Of a DNA stretch of 15,500 nucleotides, positions 1 through 8,754 are shown piece by piece. A program made the translations under genes and the position numbers. The notes beneath the pieces were generated by a model. That model saw nothing but the letters and a program-made list of their open reading frames with translations, was not told the DNA's origin and made no database searches. Numbering within the stretch: the stretch's first letter is position 1; the number at the start of each line of letters is the position of its first letter. The DNA lies in assembly GCF_000003605.2 (NCBI RefSeq), contig NW_003138325.1, positions 96,826-112,325 on the forward strand. Direction: 5' to 3'. This stretch comes from Saccoglossus kowalevskii. Taxonomy: Eukaryota > Hemichordata > Enteropneusta > Harrimaniidae.

Positions 1-84
1 AATTTAAAATACGAGAATTGACATTGAAAATATGAGCATTGAAATTTAAAGTATGAGAAGTTAATTATAAAATATGAGAAATGA
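1..84. repeat. 21-bp minisatellite, about 4 diverged units, cut by the left edge
   Basis: The core A(C/T)GAG recurs at 11, 32, 53 and 74, exactly 21 bp apart. Each core is preceded by an A/T-rich run (TTTAAAA, TTGAAAA, TTTAAAG, TATAAAA) and is usually followed by a TGA or TTA. The units differ by several substitutions, so the array is old or slowly evolving. A fifth, decayed unit may start near 85. Since the first unit begins at base 1, more copies probably lie to the left of the window. It overlaps no credible gene. Confidence 0.75.
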
Positions 85-985
85 ACGTTAAACATGTTTT
101 AGCGTTTAGTTTATTCTCGTTTCAAAACCGTTCAACATATCGATGCGAAATACTGTAAAGGGGTTAATTATTCACTGGGTTTTAATTTCGCTTATATCAC
201 TGACTGGAAAATGCGCTAAATTAAAACCCAATGAATATGTAAAATTTAGCATAGAACACATTAGTGTTTTCGGAATAATTGGGCAACATGTAATCAATCA
301 TAGCTATTGTCGTCATATTCATTTAATAAAGGGTGGACTAAACACTTGAAATTGTGATATCAGAAAAGGTGAGAATTTTCTTCCTTCACTCAGTTTTGTG
401 CTATATATTGTTTCCATGATATATTTGCTGTATTTTGTTTATACATTAATTTTTATGTGGAATATTTTTTCTCTAAGATTTAGGCGTGCATTGTTTGTGT
501 TACTGATGCTTATAAGATTTATTTATTTATTTTCCTGACCAAATATATTTTTCTCAATTCTGCCATCGTCCCCAGAGTTTATAATGGTCAACTCCTAAGT
601 AAATACGAGGAAGTAAACAAAAGTCAGTTGGCTGTCGGAATTGCACAATTCAATGTATTAAAGGAACTACTTGAACGGACGTGGATTGTGCTAACGTTAT
701 ATTTAAAGAATATCATCACGGCAACTATCAAAATAAACAAATGTTAAATTAAAAAATAAAATAACAATTCCAGTATTGTAGTACTTCAACGACCGTCACT
801 AGTATTATTCTCCGAAATTTCAAACAAGTTCATGGTGAATGTAAGTGCCATAACAACAGCTTGATCAGCACGGTACAGCGCTATCGGGGGCGAAAAATAT
901 TCTAAAATATTTGCGTGTTCATTTTTGTAACTCAGGAAGTTCGGCATCTCAATGTGGGTAGTGCGTACTTGATTTCTGTTTCAAC
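85..985. other. Unassigned A/T-rich DNA, no gene recognised
   Basis: An ATG-initiated open frame at 143-349 (+, 68 codons) begins with a basic N-terminus and a hydrophobic stretch (residues about 8-21, GLIIHWVLISLISL), which superficially resembles a signal peptide. It matches no family I know, has no clear coding bias and stops before the nearest donor-like GGTGAGAA (about 367-374). A chance origin is likely in DNA this A/T-rich. The rest of the stretch is poly-T/A-rich, with stop codons in all frames. Confidence 0.5.
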
Positions 986-1426
986 CAAAAATTGCAAAAC
1001 GTAACCACAATTGATTAAACCAATAATTAAAAAACGTAACCATTATTACTTCAACCAATAATTACAAAGCGTAATCATTATTGTTTCAAACAATAATTCC
1101 GAAACGTAACTATCATTGTTTCAAACAATAATTACAAAACGTAACTATCATTGTTTCAAACAATAATTACGAAACGTAACTATCATTGTTTCAAACAATA
1201 ATTACGAAACGTAACTATCATTGTTTCAAACAATAATTACAAAACGTAACTATCATTGTTTCAAACAATAATTACGAAACGTAACTATCATTGTTTCAAA
1301 CAATAATTACAAAACGTAACTATCATTGTTTCAAACAATAATTACGAAACGTAACTATCATTGTTTCAAACAATAATTACAAAACGTAACTATCATTGTT
1401 TCAAACAATAATTACGAAACGTAACT
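986..1426. repeat. 35-bp satellite/minisatellite array, about 12.6 units, with 70-bp higher-order period
   Basis: The word CAATAATT or a close variant recurs at 1021, 1056, 1091 and every 35 bp to 1406. A more diverged unit starts at 986, and the last unit stops after 21 bp at 1426. The first three units (986, 1021, 1056) carry many private substitutions. From 1126 on the units are almost identical except for one site, ATTACGAAACG versus ATTACAAAACG. From 1196 to 1406 this site alternates strictly G, A, G, A, G, A, G, so the recent amplification unit was a 70-bp dimer. Each internal unit junction contains the perfect odd palindrome ATTGTTTCAAACAAT. There is no coding potential. Confidence 0.97.
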
Positions 1427-2520
1427 GTAACAAAATTAAAACCTCCTCTACAGCATGATTAATCTACCAAATGACTTATATAATATGCAATATGTAATGT
1501 CTGACAACCGGATACTGATGAGAAGTTTATCGATGACTAAAAATAGAACTGTCGTAACCCCGAAGTGCTGAAATACTGATGTACAGATGCATGCGTTGAG
1601 CTTGTTTCAGGATGGTGTCACTCAAAGGAGATACAACCCCCCTCCGGTAAAATTCGGTCGTGTATCTGAATATTTTGCCACGACTGAAGTTTCTGGTTTG
1701 TTCATGTTTGTCGCCTGTATATCGACCGGAAGTCCAATATTTTTCAAACTTAGAGAATCTGGATACAAGAGTCTCGCTTTTATATATAGTATGATATCAA
1801 CGGAACTCGCTTCACAAGATGCCTGACACTTAAATACTAGTTTTCATGAACAACAACTTCAAACTATCTTGACCAAGTTGCGACTGTGCACCTATACGCA
1901 TGCAGGCACGTGACTTGTAGGCTAAATTTTTCATTCAATAATAGAGGGCGTGCTTCAAACCACAGTACAGCATCCACCCGGAGTCCTGGAGTCCTGTCCC
2001 ATCTTGTTGACTTCATTTTATATGAGCTTGGTTAAAACGAGGTCTCTTGCTAAAATGTATTTTATTTGAGTGATTAACTGGGTTTGCCGTGAACGTTTAG
2101 ATTTGCATTCCCACTATGCATGATCTGTAGAAAATCTCTCACTAACTCCGGCCTTGTACTAAACATCAAAAGGAAAATGGATTTTGCACGATTCACGGGA
2201 AATCTCATTCAACAGAATCCTGAAATCGAAATGAGGAGTCCTCCCGAAATAATATAAAGTAGTTGAGTAATTACAGCAATGAACAAGTATGTTCAATTAT
2301 CAAGTACGCACTACCCACAATAATACGCCACGACCTTCAGGTGCGGGATAGTTTCAGTGCTCCAATATTTCATGATTTAAGTTCCATGCCAACTGATTTC
2401 ATCATCTTTCATGTTCATCTTTCACAAAGTTGTAATAACAAAAGTGTTGATACTATTTGATATTTATGTTTATGTAACCCTTTGCAATTTAAAAAATAAC
2501 AAATTTCTTAAAAAATAATA
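1427..2520. other. Unassigned DNA, no gene recognised
   Basis: The longest frame is 1587-1826 (+, 79 codons from ATG). It has no recognisable domain or signal. A TTTCAG acceptor-like site (about 1605-1610) and a CCGGTAAAA donor-like site (about 1643-1651) would bracket a very small exon inside it, which I regard as coincidence. A small direct repeat, GGAGTCCT twice, lies near 1980-1996. An octamer-type ATTTGCAT sits at 2101-2108. Otherwise I see nothing distinctive. Confidence 0.5.
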
Positions 2521-2600
2521 GTGACTTATTCACGTCACAGGAGTTCGTCGGCGCTAGAGGGCGCTATTTATATAAACTGTTGACCGGTCTGAAGTTATCG
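2521..2600 (+). promoter_or_regulatory. Possible pol II core promoter: CRE half-site plus TATA box
   Basis: TATATAAA at 2569-2576 matches the TATA-box consensus. About 35 bp upstream is CACGTCAC (2531-2538), a CRE-like ACGTCA core that also forms an inverted repeat with GTGAC at 2521-2525. Between them lies a locally G+C-rich stretch, GGCGCTAGAGGGCGC. This order and spacing are those of a simple TATA promoter, with initiation predicted near 2598-2605. No recognisable coding exon follows. An ATG at 2602 opens only a 35-codon frame ending at 2709 and would leave almost no 5' leader. TATA-like words are common in A/T-rich DNA, so this is a candidate only. Confidence 0.25.
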
Positions 2601-2609
2601 AATGTTCCG

Positions 2610-3485
2610 TCTGTTTCATCCTTCTGTCGTTCTGGCCACGGTGGTGATATATACCAAGGGGAACGCCACACAGTTTAATGTGTATAAATACGAACAATTG
2701 TGTAAATGACGATGTCTATATACATAGCAAACTAAAACAGCATATAAACGGCAGTATAACACTCGTTACTAGAACGACAAATCAGTCGATTGCAAGGCTT
2801 TATGTGATGGGAAATGCGTGGTGAAATAACAAACAAACATGCGCTCTGTAACCAAATTTATAGTGGGTGCGCCACAATAAATTATATACGTATACACACA
2901 CACACTATATCTAAGTTCAGTGTATAGTACACGGGATGAATGTACTTTTTACCCCGACCTACAATGTCACATGCGATAATACGACAGCTGCATAAATATG
3001 TGCCGTACATCATACTCGTTAAAAACAAAGCAACATGTTAATCTATAAATTTGTCAACCAATCGTATATTAGTGTTGGTGACAAAAGTCCCCGAAAAATA
3101 AAAGAATCACGAAAAAATAATACCCTGCAAGATAATAAAATACTCTGAACATTTTCCGATTAAAAAAATGGTTATTAATACCAAAAGTTACCCTGGCCTA
3201 GTTCTGCTTACTGCACTGAGGAGATAATTGTTGACCCAGGTATCTTATTGGAGATGTGGGGCAATGTATCATATTATATTATACAGTTGTTGACTTAGCC
3301 TGAGGACGATATTTAGAGTTATGTCCCAAAGTTGCTGTTATTTGTCGAAGCCGAATAAAGATAGATATTACCATAGACCAACCGTTTAGATAAGATAATT
3401 CGTGATATTATATTTTTGGGTATTCCGCATGTCTGAAATCTTAGTTTTTAGGAGTTTAAATTTTAAATCTATATAGTAGTTTTGA
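2610..3485. other. Unassigned DNA, no gene recognised
   Basis: A/T-rich DNA with frequent stops in every frame. It contains a 12-bp AC run (2894-2905) and polyadenylation-like AATAAA words such as the one near 3354, but no transcript can be supported. No terminal inverted repeats or tRNA-like boxes were found. Confidence 0.5.
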
Positions 3486-3527
3486 CCAGTAACAATGTGA
3501 CAAGTAACAATGTGACAAATAACATTA
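3486..3527. repeat. Short 15-bp tandem repeat, about 2.7 copies
   Basis: AGTAACAATGTGACA begins at 3488 and again at 3503. A third, decayed copy starts at 3518 (AATAACATTA). The first two copies are identical. It is a small local duplication, probably from replication slippage. Confidence 0.8.
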
Positions 3528-4645
3528 TAAAGTGTATGTCTACGAACACACTGATATGCTTGCATATTTATTAGAACCTTATCAATCTTGTCACCGGTGC
3601 GGGCGTTCTACAGCAATTTATGTACATTTGTATATCAATGTAAATGCCACCAACTTACATTGTGAATGATGAGTAGAGTTTGGTCGTAAGTTAATGCTCA
3701 GACTCCGCCGCTAATCTGAAGTACACATTTACTGAAGGTCATCGCTTCGCCAATAATATATACCTAGTGAATCGCTACTTGTATAGACTGTGAATAGGCC
3801 GCCGCAATGAAACGTCAAAGTCAACATTTATCTCTATATTTTCACACATTTTCGTAACATATTTCAAAATAACAAAAATCTGCAGTTTAATTTCACAAAA
3901 TGTCACAACAACATTTTGGCGGGAAAAACATTGACGAGAGAAAGTGACATTTCAAACTAAATATAACAGTACAAACAGACTTACATAACGGACCCATTTT
4001 ATCCACTTGTTATTACAAAGAGGTTGTAGACATTAATTATATTAATGGGTGGAGCAACTCTTGTTTTAATCACCGTGACGACCCGCAGTTAACCCAGAAT
4101 GTGTATATAGGTCGGATGATGTAGCGAGCCAAAGGGCCAACCAAGTAAGGTCTGCCTGTGATTCCCTGTATCGTTTTTGTTTGATACTGCCACAGTTATC
4201 ATTGCCATCCGCTTTTTGTGTCAACTAGTATTAATCACGTACGTCCAATGAATCGCGTGCAAAAAATCAAAACATGTAAAGTTAAGATGGCATCTATATA
4301 GTTATTATACACCAATAGGAGGAATTTAAGCTACTATTTTTGTTTTCTGGGAACGGAAGGTTCTCCAATGTTAAAATGTTTAAGGTGTGTGCCAATATAT
4401 ATCCCCGATAAGTACGTAAATAAGAGTAATAAATTACGAACACGTGTCACTTCCAGCTTCCCTGTTTGATCAATTACTCATATTGCATTTTATATCAATG
4501 TGCGACTCGCGTGTCCTCACACATCGCCGGTGAACTGAAGAACAATTTTCGGTTCGAAGTTTCGTAGAACACATTTAGTTCGTTGTTAGTCGTATCCAAT
4601 CCAACCAGCAGTAACATTACTCCCAAACACTAATCATACCACACA
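3528..4645. other. Unassigned DNA, no gene recognised apart from a possible E2F site
   Basis: Neither strand shows a convincing reading frame, RNA gene or transposon end. Local G+C-richer islands occur near 3690-3720 and 4100-4160. The latter includes CAAGTAAGG, which resembles a splice donor, but no reading frame supports an exon. The segment ends at the SINE target-site duplication. Confidence 0.5.
3914..3928 (+). promoter_or_regulatory. E2F-type binding site
   Basis: TTTTGGCGGGAAAAA contains a full match to the E2F/DP consensus TTTSGCGGGAAA. Such a G+C-rich core in an A/T-rich background is uncommon by chance. No coding exon is visible nearby, so whether it regulates anything is unknown. 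Confidence 0.3.
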
Positions 4646-4661
4646 TGAAGGTAAATGTTTT
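4646..4661. repeat. SINE target-site duplication, 3' copy
   Basis: The 16-bp TGAAGGTAAATGTTTT is identical to the copy at 5026-5041. The two bracket the SINE exactly at its tRNA-like 5' end and its A/T-rich 3' tail, as expected for LINE-driven target-primed insertion. Confidence 0.9.
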
Positions 4662-5025
4662 AATATTTTTTGTGCCAGGCGACAGTTCCTGACATTAAGT
4701 GTCACTGTTGTCTCTCCTGACTTTTTTAGTGCATTTTGCCACAGAAGTCATATTCATGTTTGGGACTACATGGCGGAGCTGTGTGGCCATCTCTCTGGCG
4801 TCAACCAGACCCGGTCGAACACAAGCACCTGCGGACCTTAACCAAGGTTCCCCCAAAGTCGCATGCGTAAGTGAATGAATCTCGGCCAGTGGAATTGGCC
4901 TGCCCATTGAGTCTGTGGTACACTCACCCAGGGTAGGGGTCGACCCTTTGATGTTCAGCCTAAGGTAGGATTTGAACTTGGGTCTACCGATCATGAGTCT
5001 GATGCAACAACCACTATGCTACCAG
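4662..5025 (-). mobile_element. tRNA-derived SINE, about 364 bp, full length
   Basis: Read on the minus strand, the element starts at 5025 with a tRNA-like head. The pol III A box TAGCATAGTGG lies at 5021-5011 and the B box AGTTCAAATCC at 4978-4968. Between them is an anticodon-loop-like CTCATGA, so a CAT (Met-type) tRNA ancestor is possible. An unrelated body of about 230 bp follows. The 3' end has two GTCAGGA words and a tail GGCACAAAAAATATT. Identical 16-bp target-site duplications flank both ends, so the insertion is complete and probably not very old. SINEs do not encode protein and depend on a partner LINE, which usually shares the 3' tail. The open minus frame at 4695-4994 is incidental. 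I cannot assign the body to a named SINE superfamily. Confidence 0.92.
4968..5021 (-). promoter_or_regulatory. Internal RNA polymerase III promoter of the SINE (A and B boxes)
   Basis: The A box TAGCATAGTGG fits TRGYNNARNGG. The B box AGTTCAAATCC fits GGTTCGANTCC with two changes. The 32 bp between the boxes is normal for a type 2 pol III promoter. The head is divergent enough that it is not annotated as a functional tRNA gene. Confidence 0.8.
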
Positions 5026-5041
5026 TGAAGGTAAATGTTTT
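5026..5041. repeat. SINE target-site duplication, 5' copy
   Basis: The perfect 16-bp partner of 4646-4661. It lies directly next to the tRNA-like 5' end of the minus-strand SINE. Confidence 0.9.
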
Positions 5042-6521
5042 CACAGTTAGCATAGTTGCTCGCTCACCATACCCCGACGAAGTAAACAACTGGGAACGAG
5101 CCTAACAGTTAGTGACGTCACCACGCAAACGGTCAGTTGCAAAAAAACAAAAAAAAACACACTTGTTGATATTATCACACCGTTGATAAACAGTCACCTG
5201 AAAGCAACAAACTGTAAGCTTGGCACGCCTTTATACTGCAAATAATGCGATTCAATACTACGAATAAACAAAATAGCAATATCATTGATAAAAGCACACT
5301 CCGAAACTGTTCACCGATAGACTACATACTGTGGAAAATAGTTGGAGTATGTCGACTACGTCACTGTGTCCCAAACACTGCACACGCCAATCACAAGCTA
5401 AGTCTCAAAATGCCTTTTTATTACTTCCTGATAAATTCAATGAGAATACAGAAACAGACTGGGCCAAGTACGTATTTAGGTTTCCCCACTTTTTTTTCTA
5501 TTGTCAAATATGTAATCTAAATGGAATGTCATTTTAGTTTCGATTCTACTCAAAAAAGAATTAGTTTGACGCACTTCTCTCCAAAACATCTCATCGGAAA
5601 GAATACAGTTTTAATTTGTTTTAAAATAAAAGTATTTATTTACCAAGCTACTGTAGACGAGAGCGCAGTTTCCCCTGATAGATACGAGACGCATACCGTA
5701 CACGAACTCGATTGACGTGTCCAATATGTTTACAAGATCCACTGCACGCAACGACTTGCAAGAAGGCTATTCAACTGAAGCAGGCATCTACTTGAATCAA
5801 AACATCTGGACAACGTAAGCAGAGGTCGTATTCTAATTAGATTTTAATTCAGTGTTTTCAGACAGTGTCTGGTCGACGAACGGTATTTAAAGTTTTAAAG
5901 TCTATTACCCGAGAAGCTCAGATTCAGAAAAAAGTCAAATCAACTAATCTCTTACACAATATACAATATTACACAATACGAATGCATTCATGGTACTGTC
6001 AAATTAGTAACCCAATTAGAAAGTTTTTCATTTTGTCTATATTAATGACATTATTATTATCGGGCGAGTGTTGTTCATTCGCCGGCCAAGGTGTCAGTAT
6101 ACTCATACCATATGACAATCAAGTGCCATGAACTAAGCCAGGCACAACCCATATATCAGCTTTGAATATAAATATGCATTTTGGAATACATGCTTTAAAA
6201 TCTGATAAAATGAACGCTGGTTTACCAAATATAATACCCAGGGTAATGTGTCTAATCACTTAACCTGTTGCACTTACGCCACACATTCAGCTGTCAAGTT
6301 GTTTGCATACAAATCTGTATTCTAACAGTTGAACCCCACGTATATTCGTTAATACCTCAAAGGTCATTTTGGTTCTGTAATCAGTAATGCAAATATTCCC
6401 ATCAATATGGCTGGTCTTAGATTACGTCATTTATTTCACGATTTTCAGAAATGGAGAATGTTAAAGATAAATTATTACATTATTGAGCATTAATTGGATT
6501 TAAAATTATCCAATTTGAACT
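5042..6521. other. Unassigned DNA with several weak open frames, no gene recognised
   Basis: Overlapping short frames occupy 5245-5715 on the plus strand in different phases. None has a recognisable motif and they compete with each other. A frame across 5865-6131 depends on a GTG start; the first ATG in it is at 5982 and gives 49 codons with a hydrophobic run (residues about 15-26, FFILSILMTLLL). That is signal-peptide-like, but such runs are easily produced by T-rich DNA. An A-rich tract (about 5145-5160) and an octamer ATGCAAAT (6387-6394) are also present. Bases about 5329-5390 resemble 9494-9548 (see that repeat). Confidence 0.45.
5329..5390 (+). repeat. Diverged dispersed repeat, copy related to 9494-9548
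   Basis: ATAGTTGGAGTATGTC followed by ACTACGTCAC parallels ATAGTTGGGGTATGTC and GCTACGTCAC near 9511-9533. After an indel, CACTGCA and ACGCC occur in the same order in both. The match spans about 60 bp and is the only sign that these places share ancestry. No element ends are visible. Confidence 0.45.
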
Positions 6522-6654
6522 TTAAAGCGCGGTGGTCGTCGCGCAGCGCGTGTTCGAATTTCATGTAAATAAATAATGTATTTTACACGCGTTGTATACG
6601 TCGCTATGAGTCCCATATCGAACAGGACGCGGCACGACGACTGCCGCCCTTTAA
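6522..6654. mobile_element. 125-bp MITE-like element with TTAA target-site duplication, copy 1
   Basis: The element is 6526-6650, flanked by TTAA at 6522-6525 and 6651-6654. The ends AGCGCGG and CCGCCCT form imperfect terminal inverted repeats of about 30 bp sharing GTCGTCG and GTTCGA blocks. It is G+C-rich at the arms and A/T-rich in the middle. It differs from copy 2 (12239-12363) at three positions only, with no indels, so both moved recently or are held similar. No transposase is encoded. TTAA plus an AAAGG-type end recalls Kolobok/T2 MITEs; piggyBac also uses TTAA. The minus-strand frames crossing it are by-products of the repeat. Confidence 0.9.
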
Positions 6655-7113
6655 TTATCGTTGTCTGAATATACCAGGATTCAAGGCCCCCCAAAACAGA
6701 GTTTTCGGCCATGCGAGGTAAGGTTTTATGTGTGTTGAGTCAAGGCGATTGACGGAGAAAAGTTGAAACTGGGCGTATGCTCGTTGTATTCTATCATAGC
6801 AATAAACTTTTCGGCGAAACGCATATAGGGCAAAGGATATCATCTTACTTTGGTAATTTGTCGAGGCTGTTCGACCAATTGGTGCACTTGTTTTGGAGCG
6901 ATAGCCATCTTACAGAAGCAGAGTACACTCAACTGTCTTTCATTTTTTTAATTAATTGCCGCTTAAATTTATGAGTATGTATTTCTATTTGAGGCACAGG
7001 TTTAATGTAAAACAAGAAAAATTGTTTCTTTATCAATGAATTTGACGTTTTTGTCAAAATGTGATAACATATCATTTCGAACATACATGACACTAGATAA
7101 TTCTGTATTACCA
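6655..7113. other. Unassigned DNA, no gene recognised
   Basis: Only short frames are present, most crossing from the MITE or needing non-ATG starts. T- and A-rich tracts near 6945 and 7010 are unremarkable. Confidence 0.5.
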
Positions 7114-7152
7114 AGTCTCAAATAAAATACCGACTGTATTGTATTTGAGACT
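7114..7152. repeat. 39-bp inverted repeat, strong hairpin
   Basis: AGTCTCAAATA at 7114-7124 is the exact reverse complement of TATTTGAGACT at 7142-7152. The inner blocks ATAC and GTAT also pair, giving 16 of 17 possible pairs around a 5-base loop, CGACT. No flanking duplication is evident. It could be an isolated palindrome, a hairpin precursor or the remnant of a small foldback element. Confidence 0.75.
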
Positions 7153-8286
7153 GTGGAATCAGTCAGGATAGCGAATGAATAATACACTCAAGTAAATAAA
7201 GTGCCTTTATTCTGAGAACACATCGTCATCAGCGAAACTGGTAGACAGAATGACATGAAGACCCATACGCTGTTCACGTGTGAATAGTCGTGAAGACACA
7301 GAGGTCCTACTCATCACTCCAAAGTACAGAGTATAAATTTCACAGCATACCATAGCGCCTACACACATCCCTTTGGAGCACACAGAAGCTATTTTCCCTC
7401 TTCCCTCTTTACATTCCTAGACCGAAATGCAACTGTTTTATAAATTTCTAGTGGTTGCGTGTGAAACGGTTGACTTGGAAGGACATTGTCAAGTTTCAGG
7501 TCCGTCTTTCACCAGTATCATTGTTAATTTTTAGAACTCCAAGTTCTTCAAGAACTCCAAGTCCAACACTTGGCCATATGACTAAAATAGGTGATAACGA
7601 TTGGATAATATTCTATTTAATTATGTGCGTCCCAGAGTAGCAGAGATCTCAGTTAGGTACAATAGTTCTGTCTACCAGTAAAAGCTTTTTTTGTTTTTTA
7701 ACTTTCGATGGACATTTACGTGTGATAAGTTTGTACCATTTATGGCACCGGGTTTCAACTAGTAATATCTGAAGGATAACACTTGTTTACAAAATCTAAA
7801 AGTGTCAAACTTATAATTAATCTGACTATCTGTGGACGTAAACAAAATATATGTTTCAATAATGTATTATTGATATGCAAAATAATTTCCCAGGAAATAC
7901 TAAGAAACTGCACAATCCATTATTGACATTTGGACTCGTATTCACGAGATTGCAGTACTTTAAAACAAATCGGATACCTGAGAGGCCTAAGACCGTGGGA
8001 AGACTCTCAACAACGCCCGATCCGGGTTCAAAGACCAATTATATAATTGATTAAAATGTTGGCAAATATCCAGCCTACTCAGTATACACACTATGCATAC
8101 ATTAGGCTGACTACTAAAAAGCATCAGTTTTTAAACACTACTGAATTAATATATTACGCTGTTAGGTTATCTAGAATATTGCCTACTTTTGCGGATTTGG
8201 GAGGATTTGAAAAGATTTGAAATTGTATATTTAATCTGCAGGTTGACTTGTAGGTGTTATGTATAAGATCTTTCGACAATGATATT
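7153..8286. other. Unassigned DNA, no gene recognised
   Basis: It contains a small palindrome, AATAAAGTGCCTTTATT (about 7196-7212), whose AATAAA could be read as a polyadenylation signal, though no exon precedes it. An 18-bp direct repeat begins at 7533. The sequence CCGGGTTCAAAGACC near 8022-8036 looks like a decayed tRNA B box, but a convincing A box and cloverleaf are missing. The frames at 7455-7640 and 7856-8038 show no family features. Confidence 0.45.
7533..7564. repeat. Short 18-bp direct repeat, about 1.8 copies
   Basis: AGAACTCCAAGT begins at 7533 and again at 7551. Each copy contains the small dyad GAACT...AGTTC or part of it. It is a local slippage duplication. Confidence 0.7.
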
Positions 8287-8373
8287 TGATATGATATGAT
8301 ATGATATGATATGATATGATATGATATGATATGATATGATATGATATGATATGATATGATATGATATGATATG
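8287..8373. repeat. Perfect (TGATA)n pentanucleotide microsatellite, about 17.4 copies
   Basis: The 5-bp unit TGATA repeats without interruption for 87 bp. The edges are sharp: GATATT precedes it and GTCATTGG follows. The flanks CAATGATAT and ATATGTCATTG are near-reverse complements of each other. The lack of any interruption suggests an actively length-variable locus. Confidence 0.98.
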
Positions 8374-8754
8374 TCATTGGAAGATGCTAATGATGTCTCC
8401 GCGACAGGCTATCGAATTAAATATAATGTAGTTTCACAATGGTACAGTCTACCAATCGTATAATTCAGTCTGCTCGAGTCATTTAGCCAGGGTGCGCTGT
8501 AACCCCATTTCGCCTTCTACTTTAACGGGGAGGGAAATCGACTGTGTTTGATTCTTCTAAAAAAGATTATATAATAAGTTGATCTTGGAGACCACCCTCT
8601 AAATAATGCAATACGTCCAGTTATGCAGTCTTACATGGTGGCATGTTTAACATCCTTCTGTCCATTTCAGTGATAGTCGCATTGTATTCTGGGTGGAACG
8701 GCACAAATATGAAACACATTTCATTATTAGATACGCTTCTCTTATCACCAATAG
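8374..8754. other. Unassigned DNA, no gene recognised
   Basis: No reading frame of note and no recognisable repeat ends. It does not match the sequence that follows repeat copies 2 and 3, so copy 1 of that repeat family stops near 8755. Confidence 0.5.

Noticed and set aside
986-1426. CRISPR-like array of regular repeats
   Set aside because: Units are contiguous 35-bp tandem copies without unique spacers, in a eukaryotic context.
4695-4994. 99-codon minus-strand open frame
   Set aside because: It lies entirely inside the SINE and overlaps its pol III head; SINEs do not encode protein.
5245-5715. Chain of overlapping plus-strand frames as a broken gene
   Set aside because: The frames lie in different phases, show no shared protein family and have no clear splice or frameshift logic joining them.
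6506-6843. Minus-strand frames of 68 and 62 codons
   Set aside because: The 68-codon frame (6506-6712) spans MITE copy 1, and the 62-codon frame (6655-6843) starts next to it. Their shared look with the 12174-12470 frame comes from the repeated element, not from a gene family.
7196-7212. AATAAAGTGCCTTTATT as a polyadenylation site or histone-type 3' stem-loop
   Set aside because: It lacks the histone stem-loop consensus and no exon precedes it; the AATAAA is part of a short palindrome.
7981-8036. Possible tRNA gene or SINE head around GGGTTCAAAGACC
   Set aside because: The B box has an extra base, the A box is unconvincing and no cloverleaf or flanking duplication can be drawn.
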